A DNA stretch of 64,000 nucleotides from an uncultured Paracoccaceae bacterium (lineage in GTDB: Bacteria; Pseudomonadota; Alphaproteobacteria; Rhodobacterales; Rhodobacteraceae). Positions 40,670 through 49,596 of this stretch are shown piece after piece (position 1 is the stretch's first letter; the number at the start of each line of letters is the position of its first letter). The stretch lies in contig CATOSB010000002.1 in assembly GCA_951812305.1 (NCBI GenBank), positions 372,001 through 436,000 on the forward strand, in the 5' to 3' direction. The notes under the pieces are model-generated. The model ran no database searches. It worked only from the letters and a program-made list of their open reading frames with translations, and was not told the DNA's origin. The position numbers were made by a program, and so were the translations under genes.

Positions 40670-42544
40670 ATGAAACCCAGCGACAACCCCGCTGACCCGT
40701 TCAAAAAGGCATTGTCGGAAGCCACAAAAGTGCTGGCGGATGAGCCAGAGTTGAATGTCAGCTTCACGGTTGACCCGCCGGGAATGACGCAGGACCAGAT
40801 GCGCCTGCCGCAGGTCAGCCGCCGGATGACTCGGGCCGAGGTGCTGTTGGCGCGCGGGACGGCGGACGCTTACGCGATGCGTATGCGGTATCATGACGAG
40901 GGCACGGGCGCGCGCTATTCGCCGGACGGCCAGATGGCGCGAGAGATTTTCGAGGCGATGGAAACCGCCCGGTGCGAGGCTGTCGGCGCCCGCGCAATGC
41001 CGGGGACCGCATCTAACATCGACGCCAAGATCGAGAACGAAGCCAGCCGCAAGGGTTACGACACGATCGATAAGGCGTCAGAGGCGCCTTTGGCTGCCGC
41101 GGCCGGATACATGATACGTCACCTCGCAACCGGTCGTCCACTGCCCGATGGGGCGGACAATGTACTGGAGTTATGGCGCGATTTCATCGAGGGGTCTTGC
41201 GGCGACACGCTGGAAAACCTTGAAGACGTTCTGAGCGACCAATCGACATTTGCGAAATTCGCCCGCCAGATGATCGACGATCTGGGCTATGGCGACCAGC
41301 TTGGTGATGACCCGGACGAATTTGACGAGGATCAGGACGACGCGGCAGATGCCGAGGAAGAAGAGGAAGACCCCGATTCCACCGGTCAGGATGACAGCGA
41401 CGATCAGGAAGACGCTGACGCCGAACCAGAGCAAAGCCAGGAAGACAGTCAGGACGCGACCGAGGCGCAGGTCACCATGGATGACATGGCGGATGCCGAG
41501 ATGTCCGAAGAGGCAGAGATGCCTGAAGGCGACATGCCGCTGGAACCCCCGCCCCCTGCCCCGCATTCCGAAGCAGACCCGGATTACACGGTTTACCTCA
41601 CTGACCATGATGAAGAGATCAAGGCAGAGGATCTGGCCGAGCCGCAGGAACTTGAACGCCTGCGCGCCTATCTTGATCAGCAGCTAGAGCCGCTGAAGGG
41701 CGCAGTATCTCGGCTGGCAAACAAGCTGCAGCGAAGGTTGCAGGCGCAACAGAACCGGTCATGGCTGTTTGATCTGGAAGAGGGTATTTTGGATGCCGGA
41801 CGCTTGGCGCGCGTTGTTGCCAACCCGACAACGCCCCTGTCGTTCAAGATCGAACAGGACACGGAATTTCGCGATACGGTCGTCACGCTTTTGATCGACA
41901 ATTCAGGGTCCATGCGGGGCCGCCCGATTTCCATTGCTGCGATTTGCGCTGATGTGTTGGCGCGTACGCTGGAGCGTTGTCAGGTCAAGGTCGAAATTCT
42001 TGGGTTCACCACCCGCGCCTGGAAGGGCGGGTTGAGCCGCGAGCATTGGTTGAATGAGGGACGCAGCCAGACACCGGGGCGGCTGAATGATTTGCGTCAC
42101 ATCATCTACAAAAGTGCCGATGCACCATGGCGTCGGTCGCGCGACAATTTGGGCCTGATGATGAAAGAAGGGCTTTTGAAAGAAAACATCGACGGTGAAG
42201 CGCTGGAATGGGCGCATCGCCGGATGTCCGTTCGCCCCGAAGCGCGCAAGATCCTGCTGGTGATTTCCGATGGCGCGCCGGTGGATGATTCCACCTTGTC
42301 AGTGAACCCGGCGAATTATCTGGAAAAACACCTGCGCGATGTGATCGCGATGGTGGAACGGCGAAAGCAGGTGGAACTGATCGCCATTGGCATCGGCCAT
42401 GACGTCACCCGCTATTACGACCGGGCGGTCACGATCACCGATGTCGAACAATTGGCAGGCGCGATCACAGAGCAACTTGCCAGCCTGTTTGACAACGACC
42501 CACGCGCCCGCGCGCGCGTGATGGGGATTAAGCGGGCGAGCTGA
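40670..42544 (+). CDS. cobT: Cobaltochelatase subunit CobT
   Basis: Regulatory subunit of the aerobic cobaltochelatase, 624 residues. The N-terminal CobT region (to about residue 210) is followed by a long acidic, low-complexity segment (about 215-310, rich in Asp/Glu) and a C-terminal von Willebrand A domain. The MIDAS motif DNSGSMRGR is at about residue 412, with [13 protein letters not shown] and [10 protein letters not shown] completing the metal site. This order is standard. It follows the racemase-like gene, so cobS and cobT are separated by two unrelated genes. The start at 40670 ([11 protein letters not shown]) is canonical. Confidence 0.95.
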   Translation: MKPSDNPADPFKKALSEATKVLADEPELNVSFTVDPPGMTQDQMRLPQVSRRMTRAEVLLARGTADAYAMRMRYHDEGTGARYSPDGQMAREIFEAMETARCEAVGARAMPGTASNIDAKIENEASRKGYDTIDKASEAPLAAAAGYMIRHLATGRPLPDGADNVLELWRDFIEGSCGDTLENLEDVLSDQSTFAKFARQMIDDLGYGDQLGDDPDEFDEDQDDAADAEEEEEDPDSTGQDDSDDQEDADAEPEQSQEDSQDATEAQVTMDDMADAEMSEEAEMPEGDMPLEPPPPAPHSEADPDYTVYLTDHDEEIKAEDLAEPQELERLRAYLDQQLEPLKGAVSRLANKLQRRLQAQQNRSWLFDLEEGILDAGRLARVVANPTTPLSFKIEQDTEFRDTVVTLLIDNSGSMRGRPISIAAICADVLARTLERCQVKVEILGFTTRAWKGGLSREHWLNEGRSQTPGRLNDLRHIIYKSADAPWRRSRDNLGLMMKEGLLKENIDGEALEWAHRRMSVRPEARKILLVISDGAPVDDSTLSVNPANYLEKHLRDVIAMVERRKQVELIAIGIGHDVTRYYDRAVTITDVEQLAGAITEQLASLFDNDPRARARVMGIKRAS

Positions 42545-42548
42545 CGGT

Positions 42549-43409
42549 TTGCTCATTCTCTCACTTCTTATGGCGCTGCTGGCCGCCGCGCTGTTCGGTC
42601 TGGTGCCGCATTTGCAACGCGCCGCCCTGCCTTACACAGATGTGCGCACCGGGGCATTGATCTCTATCGCTACGGCGACACTCGCGCTGTGGCTGCTGGC
42701 ACCGTTCCTGATTGAATGGACGTGGTGGTTCACCGCGCCAGCGCTGATCTTCGCCCTTTGTGGTTTGTTTTACCCCGCGGTCAGCCAAACGCTTGCATTG
42801 AAGGCTGTGGGGCCGAACCTAAGCTCTGCCATCGGATCCTCCGCGCCGCTATTCGCGGCCTTATTCGCTGTCGCATTCTTGGGAGAATCCCTTGGCATTC
42901 AAGGCGTTGGCGGTATGGCGCTGTTGATCGCAGGTCTATCGATTGCGGCAATGGGACCGGGCGGCGGCAAAGTGCGCACATGGGCTCTTTGGGCACTTCT
43001 TTTGCCCGTCGGCGCCGGTTTCTTTCGCGGGATCGCTCAAGGTGTCACAAAACTCGGTTACGCCGATTTACCAAGCCCGTTTTTCGCCACGCTCGTCATG
43101 GTGTCGGTATCTTCAGTGATCCTGTCCGTCGGCTTCGCGCGCCGGTCCGCGCGGGCAAGAGCGCTGCAGGAAAGGCGCGGCAACCTTTTGTTCGCGCTGA
43201 ACGGGTTGGTGGCCGGCGGCGGGATTCTGGCGCTGAACGCTGCACTGTCTTTCGGCGCAGTGACAATCGCCGCACCGCTGGCATCAACCGCACCACTGTG
43301 GACGCTGGCCTATGGTCTTTTGGTTTTTAAGACCGAAGCGTTGAGTACTCGGATGTTGTGGATTGCGTTGATCGTGGTCGCGGGGGCTGCCTTGATCGTA
43401 ACGCGTTAG
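42549..43409 (+). CDS. EamA/DMT-superfamily transporter
   Basis: A 286-residue integral membrane protein with about ten hydrophobic segments arranged as two EamA repeats (about 1-130 and 145-286), typical of drug/metabolite exporters. SAPLFAALFAVAFLGESLGI and STAPLWTLAYGLLVFKTEAL are the paired repeat signatures. The substrate is unknown. The frame starts with a TTG four bases after the cobT stop (MLILSLLMALLAAALFG); an ATG at 42570 is the alternative. It is followed by a triple hairpin region. Confidence 0.78.
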   Translation: MLILSLLMALLAAALFGLVPHLQRAALPYTDVRTGALISIATATLALWLLAPFLIEWTWWFTAPALIFALCGLFYPAVSQTLALKAVGPNLSSAIGSSAPLFAALFAVAFLGESLGIQGVGGMALLIAGLSIAAMGPGGGKVRTWALWALLLPVGAGFFRGIAQGVTKLGYADLPSPFFATLVMVSVSSVILSVGFARRSARARALQERRGNLLFALNGLVAGGGILALNAALSFGAVTIAAPLASTAPLWTLAYGLLVFKTEALSTRMLWIALIVVAGAALIVTR

Positions 43410-43490
43410 GGGGCGGGAAGTTCACGTGGAACTGGTTTGGAGGGTGTCGGGCCGAAGGGGGCGGCGGCGAGCAGCCGGGCATTCTCTATT

Positions 43491-43556
43491 TTGATCCGCT
43501 GATCAACAGAAATTTCTAGAAATTTCTGACCTTACGAGATCTTCTAGAAGATCTCG
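43491..43556. repeat. Three consecutive perfect hairpins (16, 22 and 22 bp)
   Basis: TTGATC-CGCT-GATCAA (43491-43506) is followed directly by the 22-bp perfect palindrome at 43507-43528 (half-site CAGAAATTTCT). After a 6-bp gap comes another 22-bp perfect palindrome at 43535-43556 (half-site CGAGATCTTCT). Both long palindromes are centred on TCTAGA. There is no T tract of note. Confidence 0.8.
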
Positions 43557-43666
43557 CCACCGACCGCTCTGGCCAGTTCCAGACCCGTTTCCATCTGCGA
43601 AAGTCATGTCCTTGTTCGCGCGATTGGCTCTGGTAAGCTCTGGCATCTGCGGTCAGAATTGGTGGC

Positions 43667-45460
43667 ATGTTTCAGAAATTCGATGCATCAACTACACCTG
43701 ACCAAGGTCCCCCAAGACTGACCGCCCTGCGTGCAGAAATGGCAAGCGAGGGCCTCGACGCCTTCCTTGTCCCGCGCGCGGATGCGCATCAGGGCGAATA
43801 TGTTGCGCCACGAGACGAACGGCTGGCGTGGTTGACGGGTTTTACCGGTTCCGCAGGTTTTTGCGCCGTTCTGAAGGACATTGCCGGTATATTTGTCGAT
43901 GGTCGATATCGCGTGCAGGTTCGGGCGCAGACAGCGGATGACTTCACCCCGGTGAACTGGCCGGAAACCAAACTTGGCGATTGGCTGGTCGAGCACATGC
44001 CGAAGGGTGGAACGATTGGCTTTGATCCCTGGCTGCACACGGCAGAGGAAATCGAAAAGCTCCGCGAAAGACTCACCGAAAAAGACATTTCATGCCGCGA
44101 GGTGGACAACCTTGTCGACAGGATTTGGCCCGATCAGCCAGACCCACCGTCGGCACCTGTGGTCGAATATCCCAAAGAATTTGCCGGTGTCGGAGACGAA
44201 ACCAAGCGGAAGGAGATTTCCGAATGTCTGGCTTCTGCCGGACAGAAAGCTGCTGTTCTGACTTTGCCTGACTCGATCTGCTGGCTCCTGAACATTCGCG
44301 GCGGCGATATCCCGCGTATTCCGATCACCCATGCTTTCGCAATTCTCCATGACGATGGGCTGCTAGATTTGTATTCCAATCCTGCGAAATTCGAAGGGCT
44401 CGGCACGGACCCGGCCATTACAGTTCACAATTGGGAGGCTTTCCCGGATGTATTGACCTCGTTGGAAGGGCCTGTGCGGGTAGACAAAGCTTCGGCGCCA
44501 TACGCCGTTAGCCGCATACTGGAAGATGCCGGCGTCGAAATCGCCTATGCCGACGACCCGTGCATCCTTCCCAAAGCGCGCAAAAACCCAACTGAGCTGG
44601 CGGGAGCCCGCGCCGCTCACTTGCGCGATGCGGCCGCGATGTGCCGGTTTCTGGCGTGGCTGGATGACGCCGCACCAAAGGGTGGATTAACGGAAATCGA
44701 CGTGGTGACAAAGCTGGAAGGGTTTCGCCGTGCCACGAATGCCCTGAAAGATGTGTCGTTTGAAACTATTGCAGGCAGCGGCCCCAACGGCGCCATCGTT
44801 CATTACCGCGTGAACCAGGAAACCAACCGACGAATTGAACCCGGCACGCTTTTGCTGGTCGACAGCGGCGGACAATATGAAGACGGCACAACGGATATCA
44901 CGCGCACGATTGCGATTGGCGAACCGGGCGCAGAGGAACGCGCCTGTTTCACCCGAGTTCTGCAGGGAATGATTGCGATAAGCCTCGCGCGCTGGCCAAA
45001 AGGCCTGTCTGGCCGCGATCTCGACCCACTAGCCCGTGCCGCGCTTTGGCGGGCGGGACAGGATTATGATCACGGTACGGGGCACGGTGTTGGCGCCTAT
45101 CTGTCAGTGCATGAAGGACCGGCGCGCATTTCTCGTGTGTCCAATGTTGCGCTGGAAGCTGGCATGATCCTGTCAAACGAACCCGGATATTACCGCGAAG
45201 GTGCGTTTGGGATCCGTATTGAAAATCTGGTTGTCGTGCAGGCCGCGGCGCAGCTTGACGGCGGCGATGCGCGCGAGATGCTGGATTTCGAAACCCTGAC
45301 CTGGGTGCCAATAGATACACGCCTCGTGGTGGCCTCTATGCTGTCGGGCGAGGAACGGGACTGGCTGAACAGCTACCACGACGAAGTGCGCGCCCGCATA
45401 AGCCCGGATTTGAGCGGTAGTTCATTGGACTGGTTAAACCGGGTTACCCAACCTATCTGA
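43667..45460 (+). CDS. Xaa-Pro aminopeptidase (M24B family)
   Basis: A 597-residue metallopeptidase of the aminopeptidase P type. It has two creatinase-like N-terminal domains (residues 17-160 and 170-310), then the pita-bread domain with ligands in LLVDSGGQYEDGTTDITRT (two Asp), GTGHGVGAYLSVHE (His), LSNEPGYY (Glu) and GIRIENLVVV (Glu). The size matches the long three-domain form found in eukaryotes and alphaproteobacteria, and the last 60 residues are the M24_C tail. It lacks a signal peptide. The start at 43667 (MFQKFDASTTPDQGPPRLTA) fits the family. Confidence 0.93.
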   Translation: MFQKFDASTTPDQGPPRLTALRAEMASEGLDAFLVPRADAHQGEYVAPRDERLAWLTGFTGSAGFCAVLKDIAGIFVDGRYRVQVRAQTADDFTPVNWPETKLGDWLVEHMPKGGTIGFDPWLHTAEEIEKLRERLTEKDISCREVDNLVDRIWPDQPDPPSAPVVEYPKEFAGVGDETKRKEISECLASAGQKAAVLTLPDSICWLLNIRGGDIPRIPITHAFAILHDDGLLDLYSNPAKFEGLGTDPAITVHNWEAFPDVLTSLEGPVRVDKASAPYAVSRILEDAGVEIAYADDPCILPKARKNPTELAGARAAHLRDAAAMCRFLAWLDDAAPKGGLTEIDVVTKLEGFRRATNALKDVSFETIAGSGPNGAIVHYRVNQETNRRIEPGTLLLVDSGGQYEDGTTDITRTIAIGEPGAEERACFTRVLQGMIAISLARWPKGLSGRDLDPLARAALWRAGQDYDHGTGHGVGAYLSVHEGPARISRVSNVALEAGMILSNEPGYYREGAFGIRIENLVVVQAAAQLDGGDAREMLDFETLTWVPIDTRLVVASMLSGEERDWLNSYHDEVRARISPDLSGSSLDWLNRVTQPI

Positions 45461-45491
45461 CATACAGCATTCGCAATTCAGGGAGGCACCA

Positions 45492-45833
45492 ATGGCCGAT
45501 CATATTACTGTCAAGCCCGCATCGGGCACATGGGTCATACGCGCCGCCGGCGCGGTTATTGGCGAAAGCAATTCCGCGCTGGAGTTGACGGAAGGGGACT
45601 ATCCATCGGTGATCTATTTCCCGCGCGCCGATGTTGCGACGGCATTTCTGGATAAGACCGAAAAATCGACACACTGCCCGTGGAAAGGCGACGCAACCTA
45701 CTATTCCATTGAAGGGAATTCCGGCACGCTCGATAACGCGGCATGGAGTTATGAAAGCCCGCTTGAAGGCATGGAAGAGATTCGTGATCACCTGGCGTTT
45801 TTCACGGATCGTGTAACGGTGGAGCAGCTTTAG
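45492..45833 (+). CDS. DUF427 family protein
   Basis: A 113-residue protein whose whole length matches the DUF427 beta-sandwich family. VIYFPRADV, THCPWKGDATYYSIEG and AAWSYESPLEGMEEIRDH are the recognisable blocks. The function of the family is unknown. It follows the peptidase gene by 31 bp with a GGGAGG ribosome binding site before the ATG, which suggests one transcript. Confidence 0.88.
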   Translation: MADHITVKPASGTWVIRAAGAVIGESNSALELTEGDYPSVIYFPRADVATAFLDKTEKSTHCPWKGDATYYSIEGNSGTLDNAAWSYESPLEGMEEIRDHLAFFTDRVTVEQL

Positions 45834-45837
45834 CTAT

Positions 45838-46079
45838 CGATTGGCATTGTGGCATAAGACGGCCAATCAACACTATTGGCGCGAAGACGCGCATCGATGG
45901 GCCGTGGCGCGGCGAACCAACGTTTGTCGTTGCCACTTAATCTCGCGAAATCCGTACTAGTTTGAAATGTAGCAAAGCCCTCAAGAAATCGCCGGGCCAG
46001 GGGACGGCCCGTCGATGCGCGGCGGCCCAAGGGGCCATGATTCCGCGCGGAGTGCCAAAACTCAACGCCGCTTCAGGCC
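45838..46079. repeat. Dispersed intergenic repeat, copy E (reverse orientation)
   Basis: Copy E fills the convergent gap between the DUF427 and ClC genes. Reverse complemented, it begins GGCCTGAAGCGGCG at 46079, like copy A. It then shares CGCGCGGAATCA and the adjoining GGCCGCCGCGC block with copy D, which the other copies lack. The far end (about 45838) has diverged and is approximate. Confidence 0.65.
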
Positions 46080-46113
46080 AAATTCAGCCGCTCATGCACA
46101 ACTTGCAGCCTAT

Positions 46114-47799
46114 CTAGGAATGCTCCTCCGCCGCGGTCTCTGCCAGCGCCTTGTTGTACGCCTTCAAGGCATCAACCTGGTGCAAAACGCCCAACAATTC
46201 CGGTGTCTTATCCTCAAACAACGTGATCACGGGCAAGAACGTCCCGCCGCCTTTGTCAAACACCGGCATCGCGTTCTCTAACGTCGCCGCCCCATCCACA
46301 TAGATGCCCTGCTCGATCAGTTGCCAACAGGCCTCTGCCGTTGCGGCCCCCTTGTCAGACGGCGGTTTGATCAGGCTGACAACCCGGACCGCGGCCAAAA
46401 GATAAGCTTGCGGTCCGGCGGCCAGATGTATGTTTCGGCGCTCCAATTGCGTCAGGAAGAATGACCGGTCCACCAGACGGGACGCCAAGGCGGTTGAAAT
46501 GGACACCGAAACCATCACCGCAATCCCGGTTTGCCAGTCGCCAGTCAGCTCAAACACGATCAACGTGGTCGATATCGGCGCACCCAGAACGGCCGCCGCC
46601 AACGCGCCCATTCCAGCCAGCGCGTAAAGCGTTTCGGAACCGGAAACTTCCGGGAACATGCCCGTTGCGATCAGCCCGAATGCCAGACCCACCAGTGCCC
46701 CAAGCATGAGCGATGGCGAAAAGACACCGCCGCCCATGCGCCCGCCGATTGTTATGGCAACCGCAACAGCCTTTAGAACCGCAAACACAATGGCGTTGTG
46801 CAAGGCCAGTTGTCCGGTCAGCGCCAGTGACATGGTTTCATATCCGACACCGATGATATGCGGATAAAAGACCGCCAAGCCGCCCAGCAGCAAGCCCGCC
46901 GCGGCGGGACGCAGATACCGCGGAATACCAAATCTGTTCTGCACCTGGGTCGCCACGTCTTCCGCCCAGAAAATGGACCGCATCAAAACCGCCGCCACAA
47001 GGCCACAGATCAGACCAAGCAACAGAAACGCGGGAAGTTCGACGTAGTATTCAAGGACGTTCTCTTCTGACAACATGAACTCTGTCACACCGCCGAACTC
47101 GAGGCGGTTGATAACGGTCCCGGCAACGGACGCGATGACAATCGGAGCAAATGCGTGCACCGCGAAGTGGCGCAAAATGACCTCCATCGCGAATATCGCC
47201 CCGGCTATCGGAGCGTTGAAGCTCGCCGACACCGCCGCCGCAACCGCGCAGCCCAACAGGTCGCGCCCGGTGATCCCGTCAGCCTTGATAAGCCGGGACA
47301 CCCAGGTCGAAATCACACCCGCGATGTGCACGACCGGCCCTTCGCGACCGGATGATCCGCCGGATGAAAGCGTGATAAATGACGCAATCGCTGACGCGAC
47401 ACCTGATCGTGTCGAGACCCGGCCATCGTTCAGCGCCGACCCCTCAATCACCTCCGCCACGCCATGCACGCGCGCCGCCTTTGTGAAATTGTGCAGGATC
47501 AGCCCAACAATCAGCCCGCCGGAAACCGGGATCAGAACAATCCAGTACCATTCCAGCGTTTCAGCGAAAGTGTGCAGCATATTGACGTCGTCGGTGCCGT
47601 AAAGTTTGGCCTGTAACGCCTCGATCCCCTTGCGGAAAAACAGCGCGGCACCTCCCGCGGCAACGCCGATCAGCAGCGCTATGAACCAGAACAGTACCTG
47701 CCCCGGCGCTTTCGTTTTCAAGTCCGCCCAGAATTCGCGCACTCCGGCCATCTGAGACTTTTCGGTATGCTCTTTCAATGTACGGTCGTCCGGTTGCAC
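46114..47799 (-). CDS. ClC-family chloride channel / proton antiporter
   Basis: A 561-residue ClC protein. The GSSGREGPVVHIAG motif corresponds to the GxEGP selectivity loop, with the gating Glu in REGPV. IGGRMGGGVFSPSLMLGALV matches the GGxFxP selectivity loop. About 16-18 hydrophobic helices fill residues 30-480. The C-terminal 80 residues (VDGAATLENAMPVFDKGGGT) form a CBS-like regulatory region. The gating glutamate is present, but whether it is a channel or an H+/Cl- exchanger cannot be decided. It is divergent from the flavoprotein gene. Confidence 0.9.
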   Translation of the reverse strand: MQPDDRTLKEHTEKSQMAGVREFWADLKTKAPGQVLFWFIALLIGVAAGGAALFFRKGIEALQAKLYGTDDVNMLHTFAETLEWYWIVLIPVSGGLIVGLILHNFTKAARVHGVAEVIEGSALNDGRVSTRSGVASAIASFITLSSGGSSGREGPVVHIAGVISTWVSRLIKADGITGRDLLGCAVAAAVSASFNAPIAGAIFAMEVILRHFAVHAFAPIVIASVAGTVINRLEFGGVTEFMLSEENVLEYYVELPAFLLLGLICGLVAAVLMRSIFWAEDVATQVQNRFGIPRYLRPAAAGLLLGGLAVFYPHIIGVGYETMSLALTGQLALHNAIVFAVLKAVAVAITIGGRMGGGVFSPSLMLGALVGLAFGLIATGMFPEVSGSETLYALAGMGALAAAVLGAPISTTLIVFELTGDWQTGIAVMVSVSISTALASRLVDRSFFLTQLERRNIHLAAGPQAYLLAAVRVVSLIKPPSDKGAATAEACWQLIEQGIYVDGAATLENAMPVFDKGGGTFLPVITLFEDKTPELLGVLHQVDALKAYNKALAETAAEEHS

Positions 47800-47887
47800 G
47801 TATTCAGACCTTGGGCGGGCAATGCCTCCGCTTCCCTATGCTGCCCACATCGCCTAGGGTCACGCCGGAAAAACCGACGGGGCCGGG

Positions 47888-49261
47888 ATGACCATTGACG
47901 CCGCAATTTCCGAATTGTCACAAGTGTTAGGCAAACGTCTCAGCCGTTCCAAGAGCGATCTGGAAATTCATGGCCGGTCGGAGACACATTTCCCCCTGAC
48001 CCCACCAGATGCCGTTGCCTATCCAGAGAACACTGACGAGGTGCGAAAAATCGTCTCGATCTGCGCGCGCCATGAATGTCCGGTGATCGGCTGGGGCGTC
48101 GGCACCTCGCTGGAAGCCCACGCGCTGGCGTTGCAAGGCGGAGTGACCGTCGATTTCACGCGCATGAACAAAGTTCTGTCGGTGAACGCAGATGATCTGG
48201 ATGTCGTCGTGCAACCCGGTATTACGCGGGAAGAGCTGAACCACGAATTGCGCGCAACCGGGCTGTTCTTTCCGGTCGATCCCGGGGCAAATGCCACGAT
48301 CGGGGGCATGGCGATGACGCGCGCCAGTGGAACATCGGCGGTGCGCTATGGCACGATGCGCGACAATGTACTGGCGCTGGAAGCAGTGCTTGCCGATGGG
48401 CGCGTTATCCGAACCGGCACGCGAGCGAAGAAATCATCCGCCGGCTATGACCTGACGGCGCTGTTGGTTGGCAGCGAAGGCACGCTTGGGCTGGTGACAG
48501 AAATCACGCTGAAACTCAGCGGACAACCGGAAGCGATATCTGCCGCGATCTGTGCGTTTGACGACATGGATACCGCAGTGAATTGCGTTATCGCCACGAT
48601 TCAGACGGGCATCCCAATGGCCCGGATCGAATTTGTCGACCCCGCGATGGCGCGTGCTTTTAATCTGTATGCAAATGCAGAACTCCCTGAAAAACCGCAT
48701 CTTTTTGTGGAATTCCACGGCTCTGAGGCGAGCGTCGCCGAGGATATCCTGCGGTTTCGTGAATTGGCAAACGACCACAACGCTACCGGCTTCGACCGGG
48801 CAACGCGGCCTGAGGACCAAACCGCACTTTGGAAGATGCGCCATAGCGCGCATTACGCATCTCAGGCGTTGCGCCCCGGTAAGCGCGTACTTGTCACTGA
48901 CATTTGCGTACCGATCTCGCGCCTTGCAGAGGCCGTCGAAGAAACGCGCGCAGACATTGCCGCAGCGCCCTTTCCCGGGACCATTCTGGGCCATGTCGGG
49001 GACGGAAATTTCCATGCGGAACTGATGTTTGATGAAAATGATGCGGCCGAGGTGAAGGCGGTCAATGAATTTTCAGAAAGGATGATTGACCGCGCTCTGC
49101 GGCTGGACGGAACATCTACCGGCGAACACGGAATCGGTGCGGGGAAAATGAACTACATGGCCGCCGAACATGGCGACGGCTGGTTCGTAATGGCCGAAAT
49201 CAAGCGCGCGCTGGATCCGCAGAATATTATGAATCCCGGAAAGATTGTTCGCGTGAATTGA
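47888..49261 (+). CDS. FAD-binding oxidoreductase (D-lactate dehydrogenase / GlcD-like)
   Basis: A 457-residue flavoprotein of the vanillyl-alcohol-oxidase fold. The FAD_binding_4 domain (residues 35-210) carries PGANATIGGMAMTRASGTSA, and the C-terminal FAD-oxidase domain has GHVGDGNFHAELM and GEHGIGAGKMNYM, which hold the metal and substrate ligands. The family includes D-lactate, D-2-hydroxyglutarate and glycolate dehydrogenases; no partner subunit (glcE, glcF) is adjacent, so a single-subunit D-lactate dehydrogenase-like enzyme is likely. No transit or signal peptide is seen. Confidence 0.88.
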   Translation: MTIDAAISELSQVLGKRLSRSKSDLEIHGRSETHFPLTPPDAVAYPENTDEVRKIVSICARHECPVIGWGVGTSLEAHALALQGGVTVDFTRMNKVLSVNADDLDVVVQPGITREELNHELRATGLFFPVDPGANATIGGMAMTRASGTSAVRYGTMRDNVLALEAVLADGRVIRTGTRAKKSSAGYDLTALLVGSEGTLGLVTEITLKLSGQPEAISAAICAFDDMDTAVNCVIATIQTGIPMARIEFVDPAMARAFNLYANAELPEKPHLFVEFHGSEASVAEDILRFRELANDHNATGFDRATRPEDQTALWKMRHSAHYASQALRPGKRVLVTDICVPISRLAEAVEETRADIAAAPFPGTILGHVGDGNFHAELMFDENDAAEVKAVNEFSERMIDRALRLDGTSTGEHGIGAGKMNYMAAEHGDGWFVMAEIKRALDPQNIMNPGKIVRVN

Positions 49262-49596
49262 ACACCTGTTCGTTTTTAGAATGCCACCTGAATGCTGGAA
49301 ATTGTCAGCTTCCGGCCTGATGCGGACCTTGGCGGCTTTTGCCTTTCGCGCGGAATCAAGGCCCCTCGGGCCGCCGCGCGATCGCCTGCCCGTCCCGGCG
49401 GGCTGGCGATTTGGTGAGGCTGGGTGCAGGCTATTGAGCTTCTACGGACTTGGCTGGGATAAACAGGCCAACTGCAAGGCTTGATCGCCATCCCACGGGC
49501 AGGCAATCGCGCGTCTTGGTTCTTGATTTGCGAATGGCTACCTCACAAAAGCATCCAATACCGATCACTGATATCGCCGAAACCTTCCGCCATGCG
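49262..49596. other. Convergent intergenic region with repeat copy D
   Basis: This 335-bp gap separates the flavoprotein gene and recN, whose stops face each other. Repeat copy D occupies its centre (49314 to about 49535). The remaining stretches on each side, about 50-60 bp, show no gene; an obvious terminator was not seen. Confidence 0.55.
49314..49535. repeat. Dispersed intergenic repeat, copy D
   Basis: Copy D has the same orientation as copy A. The left end GGCCTGATGCGGACC (49314) is conserved, followed by the variant block shared with copy E. The core GATCGCCTGCCCGT (49391 onward) and ATCGCCATCCCACGGGCAGG (about 49486) match copy A closely. The right end is unclear. Confidence 0.7.
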
